Positions 50,974 through 64,000 of a stretch of 64,000 bases of DNA are shown piece after piece (position 1 is the first letter of the stretch; each line of letters starts with the position of its first letter). Position numbers and translations under genes: made by a program. This DNA comes from Lanius collurio (lineage: Eukaryota > Chordata > Aves > Passeriformes > Laniidae): positions 6,956,899 to 7,020,898 of the forward strand of contig JACBWW010000003.1 in NCBI GenBank assembly GCA_020086605.1, given 5' to 3'. Below the pieces are notes generated by a model, which saw nothing but the letters and a program-made list of their open reading frames with translations, searched no databases and had not been told where the DNA came from.

Positions 50974-53409
50974 AGGAAATGCATTTGAGTGTTTCCATCT
51001 GCTTTTTCCTTCTCAGCACCGTGAAGCCCGCCAGCTATAGCTCACAAGCTATTGCACCACACTTTGATTTGATACCTGGCTTCTGTCTGCACTAACAGGT
51101 ACAGCTGCCCTGCAGCAGCCCAAGTCTGCTCAGCTTACTCACTGGCTGTCACTCCACTCACCACAGCAGCTCGCTCAAGAAAACACAGCAGACCACAGTA
51201 ATGGGCAGTTGATCTCAACCTGAAAGGCCTTTTCCCCTCCTCTTCTCCAGTGAAACATAAAAACCCACCACACAGAGCTTGGTGTCTCGCCTATGGGTAG
51301 TATAATAAATGATAAAGGAAATTCCAGGACACAGAGAAGGTTCAAAGTTATTGCTATGGGTTTATTCCTTCAAAACATCCATAGGTTGTTGCTACTCTCT
51401 CTATTAAGGGTGGGGCATTACAAAGAAATCGGCTGTGGTGGGGTTTTTTTAAACACGGGTAAGAGAAAAGCTGCAAAAGCCAAGCATGTCAAAAATATCA
51501 GGTCTCTCCTTAGCAATCATACAACTCTCCACATTTCCCAGAATGCTTTATCAAAGGAAAGATGCTTCAACAAAGGGAACATAAACCTGAGTGTAATGCC
51601 TTGCTTGAAGGGAGAGAACACTCAGAAAATGAAAAACAAAAAGCGAATAGTTCTTCAGAGAAGGAAACGTAACTGTGGTATCAAGTTTTCAAGGGATCAG
51701 TGGACTTCTCTACAAAGGAAAACAAACCGAGTGAAGCACTGCCTTCACTGAAAAAATAAAACTATCACAGAGCCCAGGGAATTTGGTTTAACTCACTTAG
51801 CTTAGCAGTAAAATTGTGACAATATATGACTTCTCAAAGCTACTAGAAAACTTTTCAGATACATTTTAAACACTAATGACTATCTAAATGGAAACTAGTT
51901 AACTTCTAGAGAAAGAATTATACTACATATGCCTCTTCATAAGGGAAGAGTTTCCAGAGTGAGTCAAACTTTGATCCTATCTTACATTTGGCAAGTCCTA
52001 ACTAGACAAACTTTTCTTACAAGCTCGAGAAGAATCATGGTCAGACAGTTTATTCAGTATACACACAGACAACTGAGAAGTGCAGAGAAACTAATCACTT
52101 GAAGACCAGTCAGCATGGTCTTTCATTGTTGTCATTTGACATGGTCATTCAACATTCTCACTCCATAGCAAAAGCCATCCTGGCCATGTAAATACTGTCT
52201 TTTCTTTCTGCTGAACTACACAGATAAGTCACTATCCCAGACCTCTTGTGTTACAGGAATCAATCCCAAAATCAAACTGGGCCAAAAATGTTTGAAAGCC
52301 TCCAGTTTCTCTGGCAATTTGTATAGGTCATGTCCACTATTTAACTACCAAAGACCAACAGCTCTTCTTTAAAAGCTGCAGCATTGTTTTCAAGCTAGTT
52401 TCTTAGCAAAGATATCTATTTTTCAGCCTTATCAATCAAAACTAGATAAATACTCAGGGATGGTTCCCAAATCATAGCACACCTTCCTGAAGTCTCCCTC
52501 AAATTTGTGCACAACTCCATCAAATCAGATATTAATGTCACCAGTCAAAATCTTCAAGATTTTTAGTTGCAAGGATCCAACCTAGCCCCTACCAGACCCA
52601 TATTTTCCTAAGCAGCAACATTTCACACTAACAAGAACAGCTGCACTTGCACATTTTCAAGGTCATTTGTAAAATTAGCAGACCTCTAATTCTGTAAATA
52701 TTTTCTCATGCCCTTGCATACTGTGTATTTATTAAATTTGTTACATACTTGTTCTGCCTCACAATACGCTTTTTCCCTACTTACAATAAATCTGCCTGCA
52801 TAGGGCTTCCTTCAGAGAAGAGCTTTACATCTGAGTTACAAATGATATTACCTAGAGTCAGAGACTCTGAAACAATTCCCCTCTGGTTTTCTCTTTGATA
52901 ATATATTGCAAAATACTTAGTTTGCTATAATGTGCAAGCAAAATATATATCTCTCATAAAAAATAAGCATTTTGAAAGCTGAACGGTAGCCCATATTAGT
53001 TTGAGAAATTTTTAACTACAGATTGTTATTTATTTGTCTAAGTCAGTGGCTGTGTCTGCCTCAAAGTTCCCAGAATACCACAGCTTATTAGTGTTCAAGG
53101 ACACTAACTTGCCCTGCAGAGAAAACACTTGTCTAGGAAAACTTGTCATATGGAATTCACTGGGAAAGCACAAACTGGAAAGCACCAAAACTACACCACA
53201 ATAGCCAAGATAATCAGAAGACAGAGAAGATGTTGGAAGAAAACTAATTTTTTTAAAAAGATTTGGTGTTTTAAACCCAACTCAAACAGCATTTTTGCAT
53301 GATGTGTGTTTTCTCAGCTGCAAAGGGGAGTCTTTCCAAAAGGGGCTGTCTTCTTATGAAAACAGACAGCTGCTGAAAGCTGACATTTATGGGTCCAGGA
53401 TTCAAGACC

Positions 53410-53640
53410 TTATTCTCCTGTCATTAAACCATTCCCCTCACTCCATGCAAATAATCACCTTTTTAATTTGGTGGGGAAAAATAAACAACATTGATTTGAT
53501 TTGTCTTGGTCTGGGGACATGGGGGGAAGACCCAATGTACACACTCAGCATGAATGGGTGTAAAATGATTTATGTGATGGCTGTAATAAGTGACAGCTCC
53601 ACTCAATTATTGGATGCTGCTGCCTGGAGGGTTTTATACA
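53410..53640. promoter_or_regulatory. Possible conserved non-coding (enhancer-like) element
   Basis: The block packs an octamer ATGCAAAT (53445-53452), TGATTTATG (PBX/HOX-like), TGACAG (MEIS/TGIF-like, 53591-53596) and CAATTATT homeodomain words into about 200 bases. No repeat similarity is seen. An ORF of 125 codons covers it but reads like non-protein sequence. Function is inferred from motif density only. Confidence 0.22.
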
Positions 53641-54013
53641 TCTGTACCTCAGTATTTAATGCTATTAAATAATCATACTTAACATTCACTCAGTTATCAA
53701 TATACTGCTTCGAGCTGCTGTTCAGATTTTTATTACCAGTAAATCTAAAGAAACTAGTGTGACAGCAGACACAACTGCCAATGTGACCTGAGATAACAGA
53801 TTTTGCTTCTGGCTTTCTGTCACTAGAAGCTGCCAGACCCCAACTTTCTAACTCTTCACCTACAAACACAACAGCTAAAATGCAGTGCCATTCAGAGTTA
53901 ATGCCATCCTTGTGTACTCTGATACAATGTTATCCTGTCAGATACCAGAAGTGCCAAAAAGAAAAATAAAAGGGGGGGATTATTTTCAAGTTTATATTTG
54001 TTTCAATCATTTT

Positions 54014-54014
<1 letters not shown>

Positions 54015-54046
<32 letters not shown>
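54015..54046 (+). repeat. Poly-A run (32 A)
   Basis: Thirty-two consecutive A are followed by an A/C-rich tail. No processed transcript, AATAAA-to-tail spacing or target duplication is recognisable upstream, so it looks like a simple repeat rather than a retrocopy tail. Confidence 0.9.
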
Positions 54047-54048
<2 letters not shown>

Positions 54049-57000
54049 ACCAAAAAAACTGACAAAAGGCAGAAAGAACAAAAGGAGTGGATACCTCAGT
54101 AAAGCACAGTTTTTAGAGGGCAAGGTTAAGCCAATGACCACACACTGTTCTCAGCAAGCACCAGCAGCTGTAGGTTAGTGTTCTCACACAAGCACTCACT
54201 ACTTCCAAAAACGTTTGAGAAACAAAGTTCACTGAAAAAGCACCCACAGAAGTGGCAGTGGGGCTTTGCTCCATGATTATTCATGGAGGACAAATATTAA
54301 CAATACAACAGAAATGTTCCCAGCATCTGCAAGTTTGGGTGTGGAAAAAATGTTCAAACAAATACCCAGTAAGGCAGACTCAAGCCTCTGAAGCGAGTGC
54401 TGAAAGAGCTCTGCACATCTGCCTGAGATTTTCAAGGAATGGTGTTAAGTCCACCTAAAAACAAGCACCATGGCATTTTTATAAACACATGAGCAGACGG
54501 AGGAGGTAAGGATACAAATTTATCCAATTACTCATTCATTGCAGATGACACACTTGGCTCCAATTAGTGCTCCCATAACTTCCACACTTTTCGTGGCTCT
54601 AAAACAAAAGGAAAGTTTGACCCTATGCCTTGGAAAGTTAGGCATTTCAGCAGATCCAGTGTTACTGAAAAGAAGAGCTTTTATCTGATAATCACACCTT
54701 TGGCACTGAACCAGCACTCCTTGGCAGAAAGGGGTAGCGATACATCTGGAGCTAAACCAAACCAGTACTGACTCCAGGGCTGTCAAGGGTCAGGACCATC
54801 AGTGGCACATTTATCCTGGAATCCAGCATATCTCCTCTGAGGAGATGCTACAACCCAGAAGGAACTGTCCTGCAATTTCAACACTGAGTGGGAGACCAAG
54901 AGCCTACGAATCAGGAGGAACTGGTTTGTGGTAGCCAGCATTTTGAGGAGCCTTGCACACCACCTGCCATGCTCGTGGCTACCCGACAGCTATTTCAGCA
55001 GCTCTAAGGCTTGGAGCAGATGTACAGCTGCCCCTTGGCCAGGCAAGAGTGAAGCTGTGGAACTGCTATGATGATCACAGTTGAGACTAGATTAAAACCC
55101 ACAAGCCTGAGGTGTGGGAAGGTACAAGTTCTTGGACTTCTTTATTAATAATGGTCATAAAAAACACTCAGCATGTAGACTGAGTTACCCAAAGCCACCT
55201 GAGTTCCATTGCTTTCTTCTCAGCTTCTTTTCACCCAGTGAGATAAACACTAATTGACCTGTGCTCTGAGAAAAAATCTTGTGCCTTTCCTTACAGGTCT
55301 TCTGCTGCACGGAGGAGGACAAGGTTCACAGCTGTGGTCTGTCAAGTACAGAGAGCAAGAAGAAGGCTCACTCAGCAGTCTGAGTAATTCCTCTGGCCTT
55401 GATCTCACTCTCCCTGGCCTTGCTTTCAGATATTCTTCACGCAGTCTCCCATCTGCTTCTTTGTTCTTTTCTAGGGGAAGAGTCATCTCTTCCACTGCTA
55501 GTTATGTCAGAGAGCAAAACTGCTGTCCAAGGTCACTGCTAGCATTACACCCAACTGCACGAGAAATCCTGAGGCCACCTCTCTTGATTCAAGAGATGAG
55601 CCAGACAGAAAAGGAATCTCACAGTCCCAAACTGATTATTTTCAAAGCAAACAAATAAATACACACATGTGAAAACTGAGCTAAAAACCTGTCTTGGCTA
55701 CATTTTCTGAGAAGATTTAGGACTAAAATGCCTTTATTTGGAAAGATACCATCTTATCAAACCAAGATCAAGAGGTTAACTCTGTTGTTCTCCCTTTGGA
55801 GGAAAACCTGGTGTCCTGGATTAGTGTCACATATGTCTATAGCTCCCAAATACCGGAATGCTCATCTAAGAAAGGATAAATAAAATACAGTGTAATAAGA
55901 ACAAGTCAGAACATGCTTAATAAGAAGTGAAAGACAAAAAACTGCTGACACAAGATACTCCTTATGAAGGAAATCCAAAGCTCTGATTTGTCTGTTGTTC
56001 TCAGTAATCATAAAACTTAAGCCAAAAAACATCAGCGCTGCATATCTACACTCAGTTAATTTAAAAATGAAACTTCAGAAATCTAGAACTCCTGCATACC
56101 AGCTACATCAATACAGAAGAATGTAACATCACACAAGCTACACAGTATGAACATTAATTTTCATGTAGATCCAATATACTATCAGACCCCTAGAAACATT
56201 TTACCAGCACATGAGATACTCTTGTTTCTGTTTCCAGTAGGAATCTGGAAAAATCTAGCATTTACTTTTTCATGACTACATGGCTTAAAGAACGGGACAG
56301 GGAGTATCTACCAGTCTGTTAAGGAGCCTGGTCTGAAGAGCACTTCAGCAGAAAGTAAGAATGCATATATTTGCATTAAAAAAAAAAAAATAACCCTTCT
56401 AGACTCTCAGCAGAGGTTCTTGGGTTCAGCCACAGTGAAAGGGATTTTATAGCACTTGTCAAGCAGAAAGCATGCATTTAATAATGAATAAACGAAGAAG
56501 ATAAAGCTACAAGAACTCAGCAGCACAGAAGGTGAACCAGGCTATGGTATTTCACAGCAAGTGTCAACGGAGGACCCTGCTCAGGCTGAAACAAATGGGC
56601 CTTGCAGCATCTGCAGATGCACTCCCTGTCTGGGGAAAAACACATTTAGCAACCGAACACCATCTTGATGCAAGAGGCAGCATGCTGGGCTCACAAGATA
56701 TCATTTTATTGCCTCTTGTTTCAATTACTCTACTAACCTTAAAATAAGAATATAACATTAAAATCTTTGAAATTTATGTAATCTACGTGTGATATATTAG
56801 GCAATATATAACAAGGCGGCTCTTTACATCACAGACCAATCTAACATATCAACTTGTGCAACATTATAGGCATTGGTATACATTCCTGGGAGGGGTGGTT
56901 ACTATGCACACATAAAAGCTCAACACTCATTTTACGCATGAACTCTACCTACAGGAATGGAAAAACATCAATATTTCAATTACAGATGCTTGAAAGCAAC

Positions 57001-59175
57001 CTTATCACTCAGTGGCATAGTGATAACTGCAAACCACTACGAATCTTTACCTCCATGTAATGCTAAAATCAGCTCAGGACAGATTTTCCATTACAGGGGA
57101 ATTAAAAAAAATTAGAAAAGGAATATTTTTCTTACAGTAGCATCTGCTAAATATTACAGCCAGAGGCTACTGTAACCTTGGTACTGAATTTCCACATGTC
57201 AATGCATCCAGAATGCCCCAAGCATTAACCGAATGCCGTGTCCAACTTGCCTGGCTCCATCACACACCAACAGATCCACTAATCCTCAGGTTGTGCAAGA
57301 AACACTGGACATGGCAATTCAATCCACTCTTCCCCCTGCAAGTGTGCGGGGTCCAAAAGATACCTGAGAGTGCTCTTAAACAAGAGATTACAGCAAAGAA
57401 ACCAAAATCAGATTTTGGTCACATCTTAAGTAGGTACAGTTCAACATAAGTGAACAGATAGATTATTCAGAAAGCCAGAAATATAACAGATTGGTGTTTA
57501 AAGGATTTTCATCACCGAAGTTTAAATGACATGGCAAGACCAATTCCACCTGACCATGTATTTTTTTGGTTTTTATCGTAGACAATGCCATCAGATTATC
57601 CAAAGGTCAATTATGAAAATTCCTCTGCTCCCCAAGGGAGGGTCATCCAATATCCATGAATGTAAAGTCAATTACCCAACTTACTCTATGTCCTTCAAGA
57701 TACTAAGTGGCAAGAACTACACTGTAGCAAACAACTCAGCTTTGCAAAAATGCATCTGGACCCTATATGTTTAAGGATTTTTTTCAGCCTACTTTATTAA
57801 ATCAGGTATTAAGCCAGCGAACTGAACACAAAGGCTAACATACAGCTTGAAACAGTTTTGGGGGAGAGAGGAGCAATGTCTGCATGGTAGCAAGTCTCTC
57901 ATGTATTTTAAAACACTTCTGCAATCCTCTCTATTTGTATTTCCCACAAGGGTATTCCTACAGAAATAAAACCTATCCAAAAGTTGTGAAACCACAACAT
58001 CTTTTCTTTCAAAGGTAACTACAATGGCATAAGTAAACAAATAAATGTATGAAAAAACCATCTTTTCCCAAAGGTTCTCAAATTACATTACTAGTAACTA
58101 ATGCCCAGTGAGATTGGTGCAGTATTTTTGCTGTGTCCGGGGAAAGTACACTTGAAGAGAACACAAAAGTACAAGAACAACTAAGGAACCTTGTTTAATT
58201 CCTGCCAGGCTTCTGACAGTCTCATGTCCCTGCCAGCTCTTCCTCTTTATGTTCCAGGAAAAGCTGCTATTACCACTTCAAAAACAGTGACGCAAGGAGG
58301 TGGAGAAAGTTATTTCTCTTCTTTTTGGTAGTTCTGTCACACTATATACTCCCTTTTGCACAAGCTGAGGTTTTCCAAAAGTACTATCAATAAGGAAAAA
58401 AAAAAAGGCAAGTGAAGATGACATGGGAAAACATTTCTGAGGCTGGCCCCTCATAGAACCTACATGATAAAAAGGCTGGTGAGAGCAAGTAGACTCTCTG
58501 TTAGACTCCCTTACTCTCAATTCTTCAGTGCTCTGAAAGCAGTGAAAGCAGTGAATCCCTTCCTCCCATCATGTTCTGGAGCTGAGCAGCTCCATGCAGA
58601 TTCCTGCATTTGGCAAGTGAGAGGTCTAGCATTACAGAAGGACTTGTGCTAGCAGAGACACCTCCTCCCCCACTACAGTCCAGCCTCTTCCAGCTTCCCT
58701 GCACGAAGCTACACATGGAACAGCCACACTGCGGATTTCAAACACAGAGGCTACCGCACAGCAAAGCCTTCTTTGCAGCACATCTCAAAGTACACACATG
58801 ATGATGGCATTCCTCCTCCCAGGCACCACCCTGCCTTTGCTCTGAGGCAGAGAGCACAAGCACCAGGCAGCTCTGGCTCCCGGGCAGGCAGCACCTGGGA
58901 AGGCAGAGGAAAGGTGGTTCCCAGTGCTCCTTGTCAAGCACAATTCACGGACCCCTTCCACACAAGGTTAATGCTGAATGAAGAGGCACCATGGACATCA
59001 GCCAAATCACCACCCAGAGAGCAGTGGGACCGTTCAAGAGGTGAAAGGGGAGACCAAGAAGCTGACTCGCCAAAGTTTCCTTCAAATATGCACGTGTCCT
59101 TAATGCCAGTCCTGATATCAAAGAGTTGTCTGCAATTATCTTTGTGGTGGGAGGAAACAGACACTCCAAACAGAA

Positions 59176-59262
59176 ATGCAACATAAGGAATATTTTAAAA
59201 TAAACAATGGAAGATAAAAATAGAAAAATAAGACAAAGATGGAAAAAATAAAATAAAAGAAT
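59176..59262 (+). repeat. A-rich low-complexity DNA
   Basis: A long A-dominated stretch ('ataaaaatagaaaaataagac' style) with no unit length and no coding sense. Confidence 0.7.
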
Positions 59263-62200
59263 AATGTACTTGGGACAGACTGAAGCCCTCAGGCTGAACA
59301 AAGACCTACTAAAATTGCATTAAGGCTACATTGTGATAAACTAATACCATATAAAAACCTGCAGAATTTTAATTTCACACAATTTCATGCACATACAAAC
59401 AACAGCAGATCCATCTAATAATGTTACAGGAAATACTTTAAAAGAGTAGCATTACATTAGAAATATCACAGGAAACTAGCATTTTCAGGTTTTCTATTTT
59501 TGGCTAAACATCTTCAAAATATTTAACACTGAGAAATATATTTCCAAGGCTTACAGTAAGAATTTACTTAGTTTCATAAATCTTTGTCATCTGGAAAGGG
59601 TTATAATTTAACAATGAGAAGGCAAAAAGGCAACCTATTTTCAGTGTCACCATTAAACCTGCAACCATCTAAGATTTTTCTGATTTGAATATGCAACTTG
59701 TAAGAGTTGAGACTTGCCCATTTTAGCTTTTTTAGCCATACTTAGCATAGGCAAAAAAAACAAGCAACAGTTTAAATTTGGGGAGGGGAAGAAAAAAAAA
59801 AGTAAGTCCTTCTTGATGTATTAGGTGAATCCTGAAGGCTTTTCTTGGCATTTGGCTAAAGACGGAACACACACTCTTCTCCAGATAAGCAGCTTTTCCA
59901 AACTTCAGCTGACATGTCTACATAGAATCCCAAAGGAATCAGCATTCAGCTTCTCCTGCAGTTTGCCAACATGGTGTAGTTAAGCAAGTAAATGGTAGAA
60001 AACTGGCTTTGAAATCACATGTGAAGGAAATAGTACAGATGACATAAAATACAGTTAAATTCCATCAGCAGAATCAAATCTCATAGAGGGTATCTTCCCA
60101 AAGTAAAGATAAAACTATAAAACTTGGGTAACGAAGCATTGTATTCACAGATAAAACCCTTTTAAAGCTATTTTACAATCTTTTACACTGCTCTGGCACT
60201 ATCCACATCAGCTAATTACATGTAAATTGCCATGTTATACTACATTTCTTTTCTTGTTTTCTTTTAACTTTCTCCTTTTTCTCAGCCCAATCGCTCCTGT
60301 ACCTAGAGATGGGGAGAGAGAAATGCAAGCGAGTTGTGTCCATCGTACTACCTTGCCTCCCTTGGGACAAGCATAATTTGCACAGCACTTTGCTGACATG
60401 CTAGCAGTTGGATTGGGTTTATTGGTGAGGTTTTGCTCGGGTTTTTTTTGCTTTAGGGTTTTTTTGTTGAGTTGGGTATTTTAAACCAACGGGAGCTGCT
60501 TTGGGAAAGGTGGAAAGAACCTAAAGCCAAATTACACAAATAGCACCATAATGTCCAGCCTGAACCAAACTGCCACCATGACATAAATAGCATAGACCTA
60601 GCACAGATTTTGATTAAATTGTAGAACAAGGAAGCAGAGAACTTGGCTAGCAAGACAAGATGAAAACGCACACAGAGTAAGTTTATGGCAGCCTACAACA
60701 TTTTTTAGCATAGCAGCATCATGTTCAGTCTATCATCCCTGTATTTGCAGAGATACTGAGGAAATATTGGGGATATTTGTATTATTTCTGTAAGGAGAGG
60801 AAACAGAAGTGGGGGAATATAGACTATTAAAAAAATGGGCATACTAGACTGAGAAGAGGTAGACTAAAAAGCAAACCCCAATCCTGACAGCAATCTGCAC
60901 ACAGGAAAGCTTCCAGAGACTTTTTCAAGCAGAGGACATGGAAGGACAGTAAAAAGGAAGATACAAGGTAAGAAAGGGAGCATAAAGATACCCATACTGT
61001 ATGCAATAGTGGTACACAGAATACACCAATATGCTTTACCAAAAATGCAGGGATTTCAGCACATTCTTGAGAAGAGAAAAGAGAAAGGCCAAAGCCTGTG
61101 TTTTTCTGCCACTTCCAAGTGCAGATGCAAAGACTAGCACAGCCAAGATAACTTCTTGTTTTATTTAAAATTAATTTTTCATGCTATGACAATAATAAAT
61201 GCATAATTTACTTTTGGGATATGCACAAACTTACCAAGTGGCAGAAATTATTACTCATCAAAGCACCAATACCTAACAAAGCTAATATTTTCTCAAATAT
61301 TTACTTGCAACATTATAAATACCAAAAGAAGAGGTTGCCATCTAAAGCCAGCTGCATTAAAAATCCAAACATCTCTTTTGACCTACCTTCACTGTTCCCT
61401 GCTTAAGGCTCCACACTGGTGTAGAGGCTCACATAAATGGCTATAAAAGGTATCATGCTTAAGCATCAGCCACTAGGGTTTGTTAAGACATGAGCCTCTG
61501 AAAGGCTTCCCCTTTATCAATAGTTCTGTGTGAATAGTTTCAGTCTTGCTAATGGCCTTCAAGGCAGAGAGGGAGAAGCCTTTTCATTCAAAGACTGACC
61601 CTGAAAAAAACACAGCAGTGCCCTGTCTCCCAATTCAGATTGGGGTCAACAGCCATTCACTTCCTTTAATCAAATCTGAGTAGATACTGCTCTGCAGCAG
61701 CTATCTCACCCTCTTGTTTTGCTCCTTGGCCCCAAGAACGAGGTATCTATAACTTGGCTCAAATCCTCCAAATTTCATGGAGCTCTACAAAAGCAGCAGT
61801 TCGACAAAGTTTTAGCTACAAGGGAAGGATTGCTGTTCAATCAGAGGACTGAAGACGTGTTCAGAGAAAGCGATGTGTACTTTAAGTGCCTACTCCATAA
61901 AGACATGCTTCTGGCATCTTTGAGGCACAAAGTGGAAATGGCTTGCTCCAAATGACCTCAGCTTCCTAAGCCCTGGCTAAGAGAGTGCTTCCAGACATCC
62001 CAAACAGACTGCTGTCTGCCTCACAGGCAGCATGCTACTAACCACTGCTTCAGCTGGGGAAAGTGGAAAAAATTAGCTATCGACCAATCTAAAAAGCATA
62101 GAAACAAGCACCACTTGAAAATGCAATGCAGGATTAAAACCTTAAGGGGAATATAGACCAAGCATCTCCTCTTCGAATTTTCCATCTCTGCATGCACACC

Positions 62201-62649
62201 TTGAGGCCCATCCTGCTGTCCCACAGGCCTTCTACTGTATGCAGTGATACAAATGCCACTTGTCAGCCAAGGGGATAAGCTGCACACCATCCACATCCAT
62301 GAGCCCAGACCACAATTCTTGTATTTATTATTTTTTTATAAAGGTTACTTTGCAAAGAAGATCCAGAAACGTAACCTGTTCAAATAAGAGCTGCTCCTCT
62401 CTTGCCAATACTTTCCACCCTGTGAGCACCTTTTCAGTAGCCTCACAGGACACACAAACCCTCTTAATTTGTATCAACACCAGCAATGTAACTCCTTTTC
62501 TGAGCTTTGTAGCAACCAGTTTTGTTTTGCTAGCCTTAAATTTCACATGCCACAGCTATTTGGATCTTATTCTGCAACCTTGACTCCCTGAGCTGGGGTC
62601 TCTCTTTCCTCATCCAGCAGGTCAATTAATTTAGTTAGGTCTGTTTCAG

Positions 62650-63520
62650 GAGCGTAGGGTTATAAGAATCTGGCTTTTATAATTACATTTTGCATCTTAA
62701 CAGTTTGTTATCTGAAATAATCAAATTAGGGAAGCTATTACTAAGACAAAGATATCACTTGTGAGTTGACAGAGAATAGACATTTGAGAAATAGGGAGAG
62801 ATGAGACAGGACCAAGGGCAGAAATCAGCCTGGGGACTCAGGTAGCTGTACAGAGCACCATTAGCAGCAGCTAAATTTAAAGAATAATTTTGCATCCTGG
62901 GCCTGTAATTACTTTACACAGAATTAAATTACCACCACCATGAGGGAAAAAAAATGAAGCAGAATTGTAGGTGAGCTAAAGTATTTTAATAATCAAATGA
63001 ATCGGTGACATTCACCAATTTTCTACCACAACAATGGTTGAAGAGAGGGACTCTGAGCAACAAGAATCATTTTTCACAGTACACTGCACTAACTTTTCAC
63101 TTAGCAGCCCTTGCAGCCTTTTTCAAGTTTACTCTGTCCTCCTCCACACTACTTAAAAGTAGACCACATTCCCTGCTTGAGAAGTCTTTTCTTAAATAAG
63201 TCAGGCAGATAAAACAAGCTGTAAGAGGAAAAAAAGAAACCCCACACAAATATGGACATTACTCTTGCATTTATGTATGTCTACCAAATAACAAATTCTG
63301 TTCCCCTCCAAGTCTTTTCATTCTGGGGGAAAAAAGCCATCAATGGCAAAGAGTGACTGAGACAAGAAGTTGATCCTAATGCTCATTTCCTATTTTTTAT
63401 TTCCAGCTTTAGGGAAATTATATGAAATAATCAGTCTGCTGCCTCTTTTATGCACAGATCTCAATGAAAATCCTTGCTTAGGAAGGCTCAATTTCATAAA
63501 TAATGGTGGCAAGGAGTCAG
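62650..63520. promoter_or_regulatory. Possible cluster of conserved non-coding elements
   Basis: Three AT-rich but complex blocks lie at about 62650-62770, 62860-62950 and 63400-63520. They carry TAATTA, TTTGCAT, ATAATCA and CATAAATAATGG words and no repeats. They lie beside the terminal-exon-like segment at 63.7 kb. Only the word texture supports this. Confidence 0.2.
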
Positions 63521-63692
63521 GCCCTCTGAAAGCAAAAGCACATTAGCAAACCACTTTGGTACATTACATATTCAGCAAGAGAAGTGGAAAGAGTGTGGCA
63601 GTTTAAAGAGGAAATGCTTTCTAATTGAGTTACAAGAAATTGACATGAGGAAAGATTTCATGATCAATTCAGAGCCACAGCAGATTCCTCCC

Positions 63693-63886
63693 TTAATACT
63701 GTCCCTGCCCAGCTTTGTGGGGTCCCACATGCACCCAAAGAAGTACAGGTGGGTTCAGCAGTATAGTCGGAAGCAAAGAGTTGAGAAGGGGCTTTGCATG
63801 GGTTCCAACAGGAGCATCAATCACTTCTACATTCTCAAAGATTCCAGAAGCAAAGACGAGAACAATGCCAAACTCAGGGTTTTTAT
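63693..63886 (-). other. Candidate terminal-exon-like open segment
   Basis: On the minus strand a 45-base pyrimidine-rich tract ending CCTGCCCCCAG precedes 194 bases in which a frame runs about 64 codons to TAA. The reading (FGIVLVFASGIFENVEVIDA...) alternates hydrophobic and acidic residues like a beta-strand-rich domain. The block holds several CpGs. It could be a last coding exon, part of an unrecognised retroelement, or chance. The neighbouring edge of the window cuts off its context. Confidence 0.25.
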
Positions 63887-64000
63887 CTGGGGGCAGGAAA
63901 AGGCAGGACGAGGGAACAGGGACCGATGGGGGAAGCTCTGGGGGAGTGACAAGGGGTAGAGGCTGACAGCCAACCAGGGAATCCAAACTGGGATAGATTA

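Larger units (their letters stand above)
47272..53409. other. Unique non-coding DNA
   Basis: It contains the G4 tract at 50.96 kb and the 16-bp direct repeat. The 152-codon open frame at 51293-51751 is Lys/Arg/Asn-rich with no recognised domain and is probably chance. Confidence 0.6.
53641..62649. other. Unique non-coding DNA
   Basis: It includes the 32-A run and A-rich DNA at 59.2 kb. A GC-richer stretch at 54.8-55.1 kb and another at 58.5-59.1 kb show open frames but no recognised protein. No RNA genes seen. Confidence 0.6.

Noticed and set aside
51293..51751. 152-codon plus-strand frame
   Set aside because: Lys/Asn/Arg-rich composition that follows A-rich DNA; no recognised domain and no splice context.
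53980..54060. Retrocopy tail at the 32-A run
   Set aside because: No transcript-like sequence, poly(A) signal spacing or target duplication is visible upstream.
1..64000. CRISPR arrays, bacterial operons, phage or insertion sequences
   Set aside because: No regularly spaced direct repeats and no prokaryotic coding density; CR1 and solo LTRs show a vertebrate genome.

Overview
The window looks like nuclear DNA from a bird. It is AT-rich, poor in CpG, and has no long open frames, ribosome-binding sites or operon spacing. The clearest marker is a 5'-truncated CR1 LINE on the minus strand at about 35.13-35.69 kb, whose 3' tail and 3'-UTR wording are of the avian CR1 type. Around it lie several solo endogenous-retrovirus LTRs with TG...CA ends and AATAAA signals. 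ERVL-like LTRs of the TGATGCC...GGCATCA form, with few other repeats, fit a neoavian and possibly passerine bird; that lineage call is inference.

Layout. 1-20.9 kb is non-repetitive sequence with a degenerate tandem duplication at 7.7 kb and a G-rich tract at 9.54 kb. 20.9-38.3 kb is the repeat-rich part: LTRs at 20.88, 26.98, 33.60, 36.43 and 37.71 kb and the CR1 at 35.1 kb. 38.3-64 kb is mostly unique sequence with two G-quadruplex-type tracts (39.4 and 50.96 kb), long A runs (40.84, 42.17 and 54.02 kb), a possible ancient MIR/L2-like fossil (41.1 kb) and several blocks whose wording resembles conserved non-coding elements (43.6, 53.4 and 62.65-63.5 kb).

Genes. I recognise no complete gene and name none. 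The longest open frames (up to 173 codons) look like chance. There are, however, short open segments bounded by good splice-like signals, mostly on the minus strand. Five of them between 14.9 and 2.8 kb can be read in order with compatible phases, and others sit at 16.1, 34.65, 45.08, 46.46 and 0.05 kb. If a gene crosses the window it probably reads right to left with short exons and long introns. These exon calls are low confidence: comparable signal pairs also occur on the plus strand, and I do not recognise the peptides.

No rRNA, tRNA, CRISPR array, bacterial insertion sequence or intact retroviral coding region was found. I found no convincing new multi-gene system. The most useful leads are the minus-strand candidate exons, a perfect 14-bp stem hairpin at 22.27 kb, the G-rich tracts and the CNE-like blocks.
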